Assembly (NCBI RefSeq): GCF_024704725.1 | Contig: NZ_JALIQS010000003.1 | Coordinates: 1 to 64,000, forward strand | Origin: Shinella sp. CPCC 101442 | Lineage (GTDB): Bacteria; Pseudomonadota; Alphaproteobacteria; Rhizobiales; Rhizobiaceae | DNA: 64,000 bases | Direction: 5' to 3' | Shown here: piece after piece, positions 45,203 to 55,084 of the stretch | Position numbering within the stretch: the first letter of the stretch is position 1 | Layout: each line of letters starts with the position of its first letter | Notes under the pieces: model-generated | Told to the model about the DNA's origin: nothing | Database searches by the model: none | Seen by the model: the letters and a program-made list of their open reading frames with translations, nothing else | Program-made: the position numbers and the translations under genes

Positions 45203-45589
45203 TCAGGTGCCGACGCCGATTTCGGCGAGACGGGTGAGACAGGCCTCCTCGACATTGTCGAGCTCGGCCAGCGTCTCCTCGATGTCGCGCCGCTTCTGGC
45301 GCAACTCCTCGCGTTTTTCGATCACCTTCGTCATGAGCATTTCCAATTGCCCCACCTCGCCCGGCGGGTCCTTGTAGACGCGGATGATGTCGCGAATCTC
45401 GGCGATCGTGAAGCCGATGCGCCGTCCGCGCAGGATTTCCAGGATCAGGCGGCGGTCTGCCGGGCGGAAAAGCCGCGTGCGGCCGCGGCGCTCGGGATGG
45501 ATGAGCCCCTCGTCCTCGTAGAAGCGCAAAGTGCGGGTGGAAACCCCGAATTCGCGCGTCAGCTCGGTTATGGTATAAAACTTGTCCAC
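45203..45589 (-). CDS. MerR-family transcriptional regulator
   Basis: A 128-residue protein: winged HTH (YTITELTREFGVSTRTLRFYEDEGLIHPERR), then IRGRRIGFTIAEIRDII-type dimerisation region and a long coiled coil (VIEKREELRQKRRDIEETLAEL). It resembles the regulators of branched-chain/fatty-acid catabolism (LiuR-like) in its N-terminus, but the effector is unknown and no metal-binding Cys set is seen. The GTG at 45589 has GGAG five bases upstream, so I prefer it to the ATG at 45604. The operator/promoter lies just upstream. Confidence 0.88.
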   Translation of the reverse strand: MDKFYTITELTREFGVSTRTLRFYEDEGLIHPERRGRTRLFRPADRRLILEILRGRRIGFTIAEIRDIIRVYKDPPGEVGQLEMLMTKVIEKREELRQKRRDIEETLAELDNVEEACLTRLAEIGVGT

Positions 45590-45616
45590 GCCTGCTCCGA
45601 TCATCTCTGAGCGGGC

Positions 45617-45645
45617 ATTTTATTGACTTTTACGTATAAGTCAAT
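45617..45645 (-). promoter_or_regulatory. Promoter and dyad operator of the MerR gene
   Basis: On the minus strand TTGACT (45644-45639), 16 bases, TAAAAT (45622-45617) forms a near-consensus promoter. A perfect 8-bp inverted repeat ATTGACTT/AAGTCAAT with an 8-base spacer (45622-45629 and 45638-45645) overlies the spacer. This is the arrangement expected for autoregulation by a MerR protein. Confidence 0.75.
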
Positions 45646-45654
45646 TTTTTCGCA

Positions 45655-47091
45655 TCAGCGGATGGCGAACCACCACGTCGCCAGGCCGAGGAAGGCGAAG
45701 AATCCGACGATATCCGTCACCGCCGTCACAAAAACGCTAGAGGAGACGGCGGGATCCGCACCCGCCTTGTCGAGCAGGATGGGAATGGTGATGCCGGCAA
45801 GGGCTGCCGCGCACATATTGATCAGCATGGCCGTCGCGATGACGCCGCCGATATTGATGTCCTGAAACCAGAATCCCGCGACGGCGCCGATCATCAGGCC
45901 GAATGCCACCCCGTGCAGAAGCCCGACGCCGGCCTCGCGGCGCACGACGCGCCAGGCGTTGTGAATGTCGAGGTCGCGCGTCGCGAGCGCACGCACCGTT
46001 ACGGTCATGGTCTGCGAACCGGCATTGCCCCCCATGCCCGCCACCGTCGGCATGAGGATGGCGAGCGCCACGATCTCCTCGATCGTGGCCTCGAACAGCG
46101 AAATGACCGAAGCCGATATGAAGGCGGTCAACAGGTTGACGAGCAGCCACGGCGCACGGGAACGGGAGGTCGCGATGACAGAGTCCGACAACTCTTCGTC
46201 ACCGACGCCGCCAAGGCGCATCAGATCCTCCTCGGCCTCTTCCTGGATGACATCGACCACGTCGTCGATGGTCAGCACGCCGACAAGGCGGCCGTTCTCG
46301 TCGACGACGGCAGCGGAGAGAAGGTCATACTGCTCGAAGAGCTGGGCGGCCTCCTCCTGGTCCATGTCGGCCGGGATCGGGTGGTTCGTCTCGCGCATGA
46401 CCGTTTCGATCTTCATGCCGCGCGGCGTGCGCAGGATGCGGTCGAGATCGATGGCGCCAAGCAGGCGGAAGGTCGGGTCGATGACGAAAATCTGTGAAAA
46501 ACTATCCGGCAGGTCCGCGTCTTCGCGCAGGTAGTCGATCGTCTGGCCGATGGTCCAGAAGGGCGGCACGGCGACGAATTCCGTCTGCATGCGGCGGCCG
46601 GCCGTGCTTTCGGGATAATCCAGCGAACGGCGCAGACGGATCCGTTCGGTGAACGGCAGCTTGGAGAGGATTTCCTCCTGATCTTCCTGATCGAGATCCT
46701 CGAGGATGTAGACGGCGTCGTCCGAATCCATCTCGCCGAGAGCGGCGGCGATCTGCTCGTTGGGCATATGCTCGACGATATCGAGGCGGATCGCCTCGTC
46801 GACCTCGGTCAGAGCAGCAAGGTCGAAGTCGGCGCCGAGCAGCGTGACGAGCTGGCGACGCTGCTCGGGCTGGATCGCCTCGAGAAGGTCACCCATTTCC
46901 GATTCGTGCAGGCGCGCCACATGGCGGCGCAGGAACAGAAGGTCGCGGTCGGCGATCGCCGCACCGACATGCATGAGGAAATCCGAGCGGATCGAGCCAT
47001 CCTCGGCATAGATGTCCTCGCCGTCGAAAGTACTGTGCTCGATGGTCTTGCCCTGCTGCTCGATGCGGTCGTCGTCGCCGGTGTTGTCCAT
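45655..47091 (-). CDS. mgtE: Magnesium transporter MgtE
   Basis: A 478-residue dimeric Mg2+ channel. N-terminal MgtE_N superhelix (about 40-160, LLEAIQPEQRRQLVTLLGADF), two CBS motifs (about 165-280, ADMDQEEAAQLFEQYDLLSAAVV), and five C-terminal helices with the pore signature AILMPTVAGMGGNAGSQT. The cytosolic domain closes the pore when Mg2+ is high. I chose ATG 47091, which has GGAG seven bases upstream; the frame is open to 47340 with another ATG at 47130. Confidence 0.95.
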   Translation of the reverse strand: MDNTGDDDRIEQQGKTIEHSTFDGEDIYAEDGSIRSDFLMHVGAAIADRDLLFLRRHVARLHESEMGDLLEAIQPEQRRQLVTLLGADFDLAALTEVDEAIRLDIVEHMPNEQIAAALGEMDSDDAVYILEDLDQEDQEEILSKLPFTERIRLRRSLDYPESTAGRRMQTEFVAVPPFWTIGQTIDYLREDADLPDSFSQIFVIDPTFRLLGAIDLDRILRTPRGMKIETVMRETNHPIPADMDQEEAAQLFEQYDLLSAAVVDENGRLVGVLTIDDVVDVIQEEAEEDLMRLGGVGDEELSDSVIATSRSRAPWLLVNLLTAFISASVISLFEATIEEIVALAILMPTVAGMGGNAGSQTMTVTVRALATRDLDIHNAWRVVRREAGVGLLHGVAFGLMIGAVAGFWFQDINIGGVIATAMLINMCAAALAGITIPILLDKAGADPAVSSSVFVTAVTDIVGFFAFLGLATWWFAIR

Positions 47092-47395
47092 CGGGCCGCT
47101 CCTTGCGTCGGGATCGTCCCACCAGGCCATATCGACGGCGCGGAGACGACAGGTTTTTACATGCAGGGTTCCTCGCGATCGCCCGCATCCGGGCGTCTCG
47201 CACCTCATCGTGCTAACCCAAAGCGCCCGTCCGGTCCATCGCCGAAAGCGGCAAAAACGGACGCGGCGGATTTTTTTCGCAAGCTGTTGCAATCCCATGC
47301 AAATCGAAGGATTTGCCGCCGCCCGCACGAAGGCCGGCATTTTCCCTCTACCGCAAACAGGCTAGGAAGGGAAAAACTCGACGACCGGAGAAACC
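47092..47395. other. Divergent intergenic region between mgtE and the deformylase-like gene
   Basis: 304 bp that must carry both promoters. I looked for a magnesium-type leader and saw none. There is a purine-rich A-tract stretch (GGATTTTTTTCGC near 47265) but no convincing hairpin or RNA gene. Confidence 0.4.
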
Positions 47396-47890
47396 ATGGC
47401 CCTCCTGCCCATCCTGCGTTACCCCGATCCCCGCCTGCGCCAGGCCTGTCACCCGGTAGAAGTTTTCGACGCCCGGCTGGCGACCCTTGCCGACGATCTT
47501 GCCGCCACGATGCGGGCGGCACCCGGTATCGGCATCACGGCGGCGCATGTCGGCATCCTCGAACGCCTGACGGTGATCGAACTCGACGGTCCCGGCTCGC
47601 TGAAGGTCTATGTGAACCCCGAGATCGACTGGTTTTCGCCGGAAGTGCAGCGCCACACCGAGGGCAGCGTTTCCATGCCGGGCGTCACCGACGAGATAGA
47701 GCGCCCTGCCCGCATCCGCCTCACCTATCAGGATCTCTCCGGTACGACGCGGACGGAGGAAGCGGACGGCCTGCTTTCCATTTGTCTGCAGCACGAGATC
47801 GACCAGCTCGACGGCATCTTCTGGATCGACCGGCTGTCGCGGCTCAAACGCGAGCGCATCGTCAAGAAATACGACAAGGCCAGAGGCTGA
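47396..47890 (+). CDS. Peptide-deformylase-like protein lacking metal ligands
   Basis: A 164-residue protein with the full peptide deformylase fold signature but broken motifs. Motif I (GxGxAAxQ) reads GIGITAAHVG, with Gln replaced by His. Motif II (EGCxS) reads EGSVSMPG, so the metal-binding Cys is Ser. Motif III (HExDH) reads QHEIDQLDG, so the second metal His is Gln. It therefore cannot bind iron or zinc in the normal way and is probably not an active deformylase; the catalytic Glu in HE remains. The true def must lie elsewhere. A degenerate paralogue with a kept frame suggests a regulatory or binding role. Confidence 0.88.
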   Translation: MALLPILRYPDPRLRQACHPVEVFDARLATLADDLAATMRAAPGIGITAAHVGILERLTVIELDGPGSLKVYVNPEIDWFSPEVQRHTEGSVSMPGVTDEIERPARIRLTYQDLSGTTRTEEADGLLSICLQHEIDQLDGIFWIDRLSRLKRERIVKKYDKARG

Positions 47891-47966
47891 TTGTCCAAGC
47901 CGACCGGAACGAAGCGGAATCGGCGCCCGCGCAAGCCGTCCCCAGACGGAAGCGGCCGGCTGAAAC

Positions 47967-47997
47967 AAAAAGACCCGCCTTTCGGCGGGTCTTTTTT
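47967..47997. terminator. Bidirectional intrinsic terminator
   Basis: A perfect 9-bp stem (AGACCCGCC/GGCGGGTCT, 47971-47979 with 47984-47992) with a TTTC loop and T runs on both sides (plus 47992-47997, minus over 47967-47971). It ends the deformylase-like transcript and the convergent tRNA-Leu. Confidence 0.92.
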
Positions 47998-48081
47998 GGT
48001 GCGGTCGAGAAGACTCGAACTTCCACGGGTTGCCCCACAGCGACCTCAACGCTGCGCGTCTACCAATTCCGCCACGACCGC
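47997..48081 (-). tRNA. tRNA-Leu (GAG)
   Basis: 85 nt on the minus strand, starting GCGGTCG at 48081. The anticodon stem CAGCG/CGCTG encloses TTGAGGT, giving anticodon GAG for Leu CUC/CUU. There is a long variable arm, as in class II tRNAs, and an encoded CCA complement at 47997-47999. Confidence 0.95.
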
Positions 48082-48276
48082 ATCGTGGTAGGCGTCACCT
48101 TGCGGCGACGGAGGTGCATGTAGCAAAAGCATTTGGGGGGTGCAAGGCCGATACGAAAGAAAAATGACGGAAAGCGAAACAATTTCAACAAGGCTTTCGC
48201 GAACACCCTGAAACCCCTGAAATCCTTGCATGATCGCGCCTATATCTGGCACAAGAAATCCGAAAGGACGGCCATC

Positions 48277-49023
48277 ATGCAGCGTCAGGACATCTCTACA
48301 TCCCTTCTCGCCATTCCCGGCTCGCCGCCGGTGCGCTGGCGCATCGCGAGAGACCTGGTTTCCTATGAAAAGGCCGTGGAAACCATGGAAAACGAGGCGG
48401 CGGCGATCGCGCATGGCGAGGCCGACGAGCTGGTCTGGCTGGTGGAACATCCCCCGCTTTACACCGCCGGAACGAGTTCCGATTCCGCCGACCTCGTGGC
48501 GCCGGATCGTTTCCCGGTGTTTTCCACAGGCCGCGGCGGCGAATATACCTATCATGGGCCCGGCCAGCGGGTCGTTTATGTCATGCTGGACCTGAAGCGC
48601 CGCCGTCAGGATGTGCGCGCCTTCGTGGCAGCGCTCGAAGCGGTGGTGATCGATGCGCTCGATTCCATGAATGTGCGCGGCGAACGCCGCGAGGACCGCG
48701 TCGGCGTCTGGGTGCGCCGCCCGGAGCGGCCGGCGCTGCCGGATGGTTCTCCGGCCGAAGACAAGATCGCGGCGATCGGCATTCGCCTGCGCCGCTGGGT
48801 GAGCTTTCACGGCTTCTCGCTCAATGTCGATCCGGATCTCGAACATTTCTCCGGCATCGTACCCTGCGGCATCCGCGGCTACGGGGTCACGAGCCTCGTG
48901 GATCTCGGCTTGCCCGTCATGATGAGCGATGTCGATATCCGCATCCGTGCGTCCTTCGAGCGGGTGTTCGGCGACACCGTATCGGAGGCGGACTGTCAGC
49001 CCAGGAGCCTGCCGCAGGCATAG
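48277..49023 (+). CDS. lipB: Octanoyl-[acyl-carrier-protein]:protein octanoyltransferase LipB
   Basis: It transfers octanoyl from ACP to apo-lipoyl domains, the first step of protein lipoylation. The protein has 248 residues: [20 protein letters not shown], the catalytic Lys in [20 protein letters not shown], and the thioester Cys in [17 protein letters not shown] 48277 with AAGGA nine bases upstream. Its 3' end overlaps by 28 bp the 3' end of the convergent protease gene. Confidence 0.95.
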   Translation: MQRQDISTSLLAIPGSPPVRWRIARDLVSYEKAVETMENEAAAIAHGEADELVWLVEHPPLYTAGTSSDSADLVAPDRFPVFSTGRGGEYTYHGPGQRVVYVMLDLKRRRQDVRAFVAALEAVVIDALDSMNVRGERREDRVGVWVRRPERPALPDGSPAEDKIAAIGIRLRRWVSFHGFSLNVDPDLEHFSGIVPCGIRGYGVTSLVDLGLPVMMSDVDIRIRASFERVFGDTVSEADCQPRSLPQA

Positions 49024-50237
49024 ACGATCGCGTAACCGTGCAGCACGAGCGCGGCATAGAGGCCGAAGCCGGCAAGCAGACGCTGCGGCGCGGTCATCGG
49101 ATCGAGTGCCTTGCGCGGCTTGACGCCACCGGCGCCGAGAAGGCTGAGCACCGTGAAGACCGCAAGGCCGGCAATCAGCATGCGCGCCGGCAGGCCGATG
49201 CGCCAGCCAACCCAGAGGATCGCCAGCGTCACCAGAAAGCTCGCAACGAGCAGGCTCGTTCGTGTTGAAAAGACCTGCCGCAGGACCTGCCCACCGTCGA
49301 AGCGATGCATGGGCAGAAGGTTCAGAAGGTTGAACGCACCGAGAATCAGCATGAAGACGAGCAGGCCCGGCCCCGTCACGCTGCCGCTGTCATGCAGGGC
49401 GATCAGCGGCGGAACGAGGAAGGCCGACATGCCGGCGCCCATCAGTGCGCAAACCGCCACCTCGAAATGGGAATTATACGGCCGGCCACCGACAGCGATA
49501 CCGCCGAGCAGGGGCACGAAGATCATGCGCACCGTCCGGTGGCCGAAAGCGCGATAGGCGGCCATGTGGCCGAGTTCGTGCAGCACGATGACGACCGTCA
49601 GCAGCGATGAAAGTTGCAGGCCCTGCGTCGTCAAGCCGAAGAACGGCCAGAGCAGCAGCGTGGAGAGCACGGCGAGGCCTGCCTGCGTCCACGGGCTTTC
49701 AAGGGCACCGCCCATGTCGCCCCTGCCCGTCTCCAGCCATTGATCGAGCGCCTTCATTTCACGGCGCAGCTGTATGTAGCGGAAGAGCATGAAGGCGATG
49801 CCGCGATAGCGATCGGTCTGCTCCACGGTGAGCGCCGTGCCGCCCGGCACGGGACGCAGGAAACGCCGCTCGACATAGTTCCCCCAGAAGGAGACATCGA
49901 GCGCACTGTCATCGACCACCCGTGTCTCGCAGGCAAGGCCCTCGGTGTCCGCCGCCTCGCTCACCTCCAGCGTCCGCATGATGGGATCGCCGTGACGATC
50001 GGGATGAGACAGGGTCTGTCTGACTCGGCCAAGGGAAAGCCGCTCGCTGGCGACGATGGAGGGATGCCAGTCGGCCTCCGCGCCGAGCGGGCTGACAAGC
50101 GCCGCGATGCGGCTCGGGGGCGCCTTGAACACGCGGGTGAGCTGGAGCGTGCGGCGCCCGACAGGTGCCGCGATCAAGAGCCAGATCAGGCCGAGATTGA
50201 TCGCCAGCAGCAGCAGCACCGAAAGGGTTGTCGACAT
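48996..50237 (-). CDS. Site-2-protease-family membrane metalloprotease with N-terminal SRPBCC-like domain
   Basis: A 413-residue protein. N-terminal helix (residues 5-24), then a soluble part (about 30-150, [40 protein letters not shown]) that resembles a START/SRPBCC ligand-binding fold. The C-terminal half is a polytopic S2P domain with HELGH at 220-224 and [14 protein letters not shown] as the third-ligand motif. S2P enzymes cut transmembrane segments, for instance of anti-sigma factors. The combination with an SRPBCC-like domain is unusual. ATG 50237 with GGAGG five bases upstream. Confidence 0.82.
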   Translation of the reverse strand: MSTTLSVLLLLAINLGLIWLLIAAPVGRRTLQLTRVFKAPPSRIAALVSPLGAEADWHPSIVASERLSLGRVRQTLSHPDRHGDPIMRTLEVSEAADTEGLACETRVVDDSALDVSFWGNYVERRFLRPVPGGTALTVEQTDRYRGIAFMLFRYIQLRREMKALDQWLETGRGDMGGALESPWTQAGLAVLSTLLLWPFFGLTTQGLQLSSLLTVVIVLHELGHMAAYRAFGHRTVRMIFVPLLGGIAVGGRPYNSHFEVAVCALMGAGMSAFLVPPLIALHDSGSVTGPGLLVFMLILGAFNLLNLLPMHRFDGGQVLRQVFSTRTSLLVASFLVTLAILWVGWRIGLPARMLIAGLAVFTVLSLLGAGGVKPRKALDPMTAPQRLLAGFGLYAALVLHGYAIVYACGRLLG

Positions 50238-50311
50238 GCCGTCCTCCCCGACCTTCATGGCAGGTCGCTCAAGGCTAACGGCAATGTCCTAACAAATGTT
50301 AAGAAGCGGGC

Positions 50312-52264
50312 TTACGCGAATTCCATGATCACGGCGTCCACCGCCAGGCTCTCGCCGGGTTTCGCCCGGATGGAGCCGATCGTCAGGTCGCGCTCGGCGC
50401 GCAGCACGTTTTCCATCTTCATCGCCTCGACCACCGCCAGCGTCTCGCCCGCCTTCACCTCCTGCCCCTCGCTGACCGAAATGGACACGACAAGGCCCGG
50501 CATCGGGCAAAGCAGCATCTTCGACGTGTCCGGCGGCAATTTCACGGGCATCAGCGCGTCGAGTTCCGCATGACGCGGCGTGAAGACGCGCGTGCGTACG
50601 GAAAGACCCTGCCAATCGATGCGCAGACCGTTCAGGAAGGGCCGAACCTGTGCCGTCACACGCCGCCCGCCAATCGTGCCGCGCCAGACCGCCTCGCCCG
50701 GCCGCCAGTCGGTCTCGACGGCATCGCCGGAGGCGAGCGCATGATAGTCGTCGCCGATCTTCACCACCCAATCGTTGCGCAAGCCCTGGCTTGGCCGCAG
50801 GCGGTCGACATGGCTGGCGCGACGGGTAGCCTCGACGACGTGGGCGGACAGCGCGACGCGGGCCAGGACGCCAGCCTCCTCAACCGTCGGCATCGCTGGT
50901 GTGAAACCATCCGGATATTCTTCGGCGATAAACCCGGTGGAAAGGCGCCCTTCCCGCCAGCGCGGGTGGCGCATCAGGGATGCGAGGAACGGTACGTTGT
51001 GCTCGATGCCATCGACGGTAAACCCATCCAGCGCGTCGCTCATGGCATCGATCGCCTCCAGACGGGTCGGTGCCCAGGTGCAGAGCTTTGCGAGCATGGG
51101 GTCATAGTACATGGAGATTTCAGCGCCTTCGTAGACACCGGTATCGTTGCGCAACACGGCGGCGCCGTTGCGTTCCTCGGCCGGCGGACGGTAGCGGGTG
51201 AGGCGGCCAATGGACGGCAGGAAGCTGCGGTAGGGATCCTCGGCATAGAGCCGGCTTTCGATCGCCCAGCCGTTCAGCCTGATATCGGCCTGCACAAGCG
51301 CCAGCTTTTCGCCGGCCGCGACGCGGATCATCTGCTCGACGAGGTCGATGCCGGTGACCAGTTCCGTGACCGGGTGCTCCACTTGGAGGCGCGTGTTCAT
51401 TTCGAGGAAGTAGAAATTGCGGTCGCGGTCGACGATGAACTCCACCGTGCCGGCGCTCTGGTAATCGACGGCCTTGGCCAGCGCCACCGACTGCTCGCCC
51501 ATGGCGCGGCGCGTCGCCTCGTCGAGGAACGGCGACGGCGCCTCCTCCACCACCTTCTGGTTTCGTCGCTGGATGGAGCATTCACGTTCGCCGAGATAGA
51601 GCGCGGTGCCATGCGCGTCGGCGAGCACCTGGATCTCGATATGGCGGGGATCGACGATGTACTTTTCGATGAAGACGCGGTCGTCGCCAAACGAGCTTTT
51701 CGCCTCGGAACGAGCGCGCTCGAAGCCGTCGCGCACCTCGCCCTGGTTCCAGGCTATCCGCATGCCCTTGCCGCCGCCGCCGGCCGACGCCTTGATCATG
51801 ACGGGATAACCGATCTCGCCGGCAATACGCTCGGCGTGGCCGGCATCCTCGATGACGCCGAGATATCCCGGCACCGTCGAAACATGTGCGGCATTGGCGA
51901 ATTTCTTCGATTCGATCTTGTCGCCCATGGCGCGGATCGCCTTCGGCTTGGGACCGATGAAGACGATACCTTCCGCCTCCAGGGCCTCGCAGAAACTCGC
52001 ACGCTCGGAAAGAAAGCCGTAGCCGGGATGCACGGCCTCCGCGCCGGTCTCCTTGCAGGCGGCGATGATCTTTTCCGCGACGAGATAACTTTCGGCGGCG
52101 GCGGGCGGGCCGATATGCACGGCCTCATCGGCCATCTCGACATGCAGCGCGTCGCGGTCGGCGTCGGAATAGACTGCCACGGTGGCGATGCCCATCCTGC
52201 GCGCCGTCTTGATCACGCGGCAGGCGATCTCGCCGCGATTGGCGATCAGGATTTTCTTGAACAT
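50312..52264 (-). CDS. pccA: Propionyl-CoA carboxylase alpha (biotin-carrying) subunit
   Basis: A 650-residue protein: biotin carboxylase domain (ILIANRGEIACRVIKTARRMG; SAGGGGKGMRIAW; FLEMNTRLQVEHPVTELVTG), a BT linker domain, and a C-terminal biotinyl domain with the biotin Lys in VEAMKMENVLRAE. Together with PccB it turns propionyl-CoA into methylmalonyl-CoA, which matters for PHB/odd-chain/branched amino acid metabolism. The beta subunit gene lies about 6 kb away at 58518-60050, not adjacent. Start ATG 52264 after GGGAGGA. Confidence 0.9.
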   Translation of the reverse strand: MFKKILIANRGEIACRVIKTARRMGIATVAVYSDADRDALHVEMADEAVHIGPPAAAESYLVAEKIIAACKETGAEAVHPGYGFLSERASFCEALEAEGIVFIGPKPKAIRAMGDKIESKKFANAAHVSTVPGYLGVIEDAGHAERIAGEIGYPVMIKASAGGGGKGMRIAWNQGEVRDGFERARSEAKSSFGDDRVFIEKYIVDPRHIEIQVLADAHGTALYLGERECSIQRRNQKVVEEAPSPFLDEATRRAMGEQSVALAKAVDYQSAGTVEFIVDRDRNFYFLEMNTRLQVEHPVTELVTGIDLVEQMIRVAAGEKLALVQADIRLNGWAIESRLYAEDPYRSFLPSIGRLTRYRPPAEERNGAAVLRNDTGVYEGAEISMYYDPMLAKLCTWAPTRLEAIDAMSDALDGFTVDGIEHNVPFLASLMRHPRWREGRLSTGFIAEEYPDGFTPAMPTVEEAGVLARVALSAHVVEATRRASHVDRLRPSQGLRNDWVVKIGDDYHALASGDAVETDWRPGEAVWRGTIGGRRVTAQVRPFLNGLRIDWQGLSVRTRVFTPRHAELDALMPVKLPPDTSKMLLCPMPGLVVSISVSEGQEVKAGETLAVVEAMKMENVLRAERDLTIGSIRAKPGESLAVDAVIMEFA

Positions 52265-52361
52265 GCTTTCCTCCCGGCAGTCTTGTCCGGAAGTTGTAGC
52301 CACAAACGCCCCCGCCGTTCAACGGCAGCAGGGCTGCAATTCGCCAATCGCGTCAGGCACT

Positions 52362-53312
52362 TTAGTCGAAGGCGGCGTTTGCCGTCAGCTTGCGGCTCTT
52401 GTGCTCGCGCCAGATGATGAAGAGGCCGGAGGCGACGATAACGGCAATACCGAGCCATTTCGACGGCGTGGGGAAATCGCCGAAGATCGCATAGCCGAGA
52501 ACCGTCGCCGAGATGATCTCGAAATACTGGAACGGCGCGAGCAGCGACAGCGGCGCCATGCGGAAGGCGCGCACCACGAGCATATGCGCATAACCCGAGA
52601 GCGCGCCGAGGATGACAAGCAGAGCGAGATGGAAGGTGGTGTCAGGCAGAGACGGTGCAAAATCGGCAAGGCCGGCGGAATCGCCGATCAGCAGCGCCGC
52701 GCCCATCAGGACCGTGCCGCCGAAGCCGGCGATGGTCTGCATGGTCAGCGGCGAGTCGGCATCGCCGAGCGCCCGGTTCATGAAGAGATAGATCGAATAG
52801 AGGAAGGCACAGCCCACGGGCAGCAGCGCCGTCCAGCCGAAGAGAATGAAGCTTGGCTGGATGACGATGAGCGCACCGCCGAAACCGACCATGATGGCAA
52901 GCCAGCGACGCCAGCCGACGCGCTCGCCGAGGAAGACGGCGGACATCGCCGTGAGAATGAAGGGCTCCACGAAATAGATCGCGAAGACGTCGGCCAGCGG
53001 CATGTATTTGACCGCCGCGAAGAAGAGCAGGCTCGCCGCGCCGTGGATCGCGCCGCGCAGGAGGTTCATCCATGGCCGCTTCGGCCGCAGCATTTCGCTG
53101 CCGCCAGCCGTGAAGATCAAGGGCACGGTGCAGAGGATCTGGAAGAAGAAGCGGTAGAACGTCACCTGCCCCGGCGACATCCCGGCGAAATTCGCCATGT
53201 ATTTGGCAATCGCATCCATGCAGGGCAGAAGCAGCATGGCGACCGCCATCAGCGCAACGCCCTGCATGGTGCTCCCGCCGGAACTGTCGGTCGCGTTGGC
53301 TGTGGCATTCAT
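52362..53312 (-). CDS. DMT/EamA-family permease
   Basis: A 316-residue inner-membrane transporter with ten helices in two EamA repeats; the FYRFFFQILCTVPL loop and the FVEPFILTAMSAVFLGERVGWRRW signature mark the first repeat end. Such proteins export small metabolites or amino acids; the substrate is unknown. It precedes pccA by about 100 bp on the same strand. Confidence 0.9.
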   Translation of the reverse strand: MNATANATDSSGGSTMQGVALMAVAMLLLPCMDAIAKYMANFAGMSPGQVTFYRFFFQILCTVPLIFTAGGSEMLRPKRPWMNLLRGAIHGAASLLFFAAVKYMPLADVFAIYFVEPFILTAMSAVFLGERVGWRRWLAIMVGFGGALIVIQPSFILFGWTALLPVGCAFLYSIYLFMNRALGDADSPLTMQTIAGFGGTVLMGAALLIGDSAGLADFAPSLPDTTFHLALLVILGALSGYAHMLVVRAFRMAPLSLLAPFQYFEIISATVLGYAIFGDFPTPSKWLGIAVIVASGLFIIWREHKSRKLTANAAFD

Positions 53313-53469
53313 GCAGGCGTCTCCTTCTTTCGCCCCTCATAGTCCTTTTGCGCGGGCTGGCAATGCCGGAAATCCTGTCATACGCAGGCGTCGCGGCACG
53401 ACGCATTTGAGGTAGCCCGCGACGGCGCCTTGCCTGTAGACTTGCCATCAAGAAGAAATGGAGGCCGCG

Positions 53470-53874
53470 ATGACCTTTCCCGGCGAGAGCAACACCATCC
53501 CCTTCCCCTCCGGCCGCGCCGACGGCGACACGCTCGGCGGACGCATCTGGCGCGCCCGCGACGCGCTTGGTCTCGAGCTTGCCGATCTCGCCTCCCGGCT
53601 CGGGCTTCCCGAGGAGACGGTGAGCGGCTGGGAGCGCGACCACGCCGAACCGGACACCAAGGCTATGTTCATGCTGGCGGGCGTGCTTTCCGTATCGCCC
53701 TCGTGGCTGATCGCCGGCATCGGCGAGGCGCCGGCCGACCCCTCGGGTGACGAATATCTCCACCCGCTGCTCCGGCAACTGCGGGAGATACACCAGTTGC
53801 ACGATCAGACGGGCAAGGCGATCGCCGCCCTCGAAGCCGAAGTCGCCAAATTGATCAAAACAGATCAGGGTTGA
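53470..53874 (+). CDS. XRE-family helix-turn-helix regulator
   Basis: A 134-residue protein with an HTH at about 25-80 ([37 protein letters not shown]) and a C-terminal coiled segment ([25 protein letters not shown]). GGAGG lies five bases before ATG 53470; a start at 53458 would put the ribosome-binding site inside the gene. It may control the neighbouring frmA gene, 83 bp downstream; frm operons in other bacteria use FrmR (a different fold), so this is only a guess. Confidence 0.87.
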   Translation: MTFPGESNTIPFPSGRADGDTLGGRIWRARDALGLELADLASRLGLPEETVSGWERDHAEPDTKAMFMLAGVLSVSPSWLIAGIGEAPADPSGDEYLHPLLRQLREIHQLHDQTGKAIAALEAEVAKLIKTDQG

Positions 53875-53956
53875 TTTTTTCCGTTTCACGCACTTGAGGC
53901 GCCGGACGGGCTCTGCAATGGTCCGGCCAACACAGAATCCGCATAGGGAGACAAAA

Positions 53957-55084
53957 ATGGACGTACGCGCCGCCGTTGCCGTTCAGGCTGGAAAGCCGCT
54001 TGAGATCATGACCGTACAGCTCGAAGGCCCGCGTGCCGGCGAAGTGCTGGTGGAGGTGAAGGCGACGGGCATCTGCCACACCGACGACTTCACGCTGTCG
54101 GGCGCCGACCCGGAAGGCCTGTTCCCGGCGATCCTCGGCCATGAGGGCGCGGGCATCGTCGTCGATGTCGGCCCCGGCGTCACTTCGCTCAAGAAGGGCG
54201 ACCACGTCATTCCGCTCTACACGCCGGAATGCCGCGAATGTTACTCCTGCACGAGCCGCAAGACCAATCTCTGCACGTCGATCCGCGCCACCCAGGGCCA
54301 GGGCCTGATGCCCGACGGCACCTCGCGCTTCTCGATCGGCAAGGACAAGATCCACCACTATATGGGCTGCTCGACCTTCTCGAACTTCACGGTCCTGCCG
54401 GAGATCGCACTCGCCAAGATCAATCCGGCCGCACCCTTCGACAAGGTCTGCTACATCGGCTGTGGCGTCACGACCGGCATCGGCGCCGTCATCAACACGG
54501 CGAAGGTCGAGATCGGCTCGACGGCCATCGTCTTCGGTCTCGGCGGCATCGGCCTCAACGTGCTGCAGGGCCTGCGCCTTGCCGGCGCGGACATGATCAT
54601 CGGCGTCGATATCAATCCTGACCGCAAGGCATGGGGCGAAAAGTTCGGCATGACGCATTTCGTCAACCCGAAGGAGGTCGGCGACGATATCGTGCCCTAT
54701 CTCGTCAACATGACGAAGCGCAACGGCGACCTGATCGGCGGTGCCGACTATACGTTCGACTGCACGGGCAACACCAAGGTGATGCGCCAGGCGCTCGAGA
54801 GCTCGCATCGCGGCTGGGGCAAGTCGGTCATCATCGGCGTTGCCGGTGCCGGCCAGGAAATCTCCACCCGTCCGTTCCAGCTCGTCACCGGCCGCAACTG
54901 GATGGGCACGGCCTTCGGCGGCGCGCGCGGCCGCACGGACGTGCCGAAGATCGTCGAGTGGTACATGGAGGGCAAGATCCAGATCGACCCGATGATCACC
55001 CATACGATGCCGCTCGAAGACATCAACAAGGGCTTCGAACTCATGCATTCCGGCGAATCCATCCGCGGCGTGGTCGTCTATTGA
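53957..55084 (+). CDS. frmA: S-(hydroxymethyl)glutathione dehydrogenase (class III alcohol dehydrogenase)
   Basis: It oxidises the glutathione adduct of formaldehyde to S-formylglutathione with NAD. The 375-residue zinc enzyme has catalytic Zn ligands in [12 protein letters not shown] and GHEGAG, structural Zn Cys in [15 protein letters not shown], and NAD-binding [13 protein letters not shown]. Also able to reduce S-nitrosoglutathione. Its partner fghA lies 1.7 kb downstream on the same strand. Start at 53957 after GGGAG. Confidence 0.96.
   Translation: MDVRAAVAVQAGKPLEIMTVQLEGPRAGEVLVEVKATGICHTDDFTLSGADPEGLFPAILGHEGAGIVVDVGPGVTSLKKGDHVIPLYTPECRECYSCTSRKTNLCTSIRATQGQGLMPDGTSRFSIGKDKIHHYMGCSTFSNFTVLPEIALAKINPAAPFDKVCYIGCGVTTGIGAVINTAKVEIGSTAIVFGLGGIGLNVLQGLRLAGADMIIGVDINPDRKAWGEKFGMTHFVNPKEVGDDIVPYLVNMTKRNGDLIGGADYTFDCTGNTKVMRQALESSHRGWGKSVIIGVAGAGQEISTRPFQLVTGRNWMGTAFGGARGRTDVPKIVEWYMEGKIQIDPMITHTMPLEDINKGFELMHSGESIRGVVVY

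Noticed and set aside
47092-47395. Magnesium-sensing leader before mgtE
   Set aside because: No long multi-helix structure resembling an M-box is visible, and such leaders are not typical of alphaproteobacteria.
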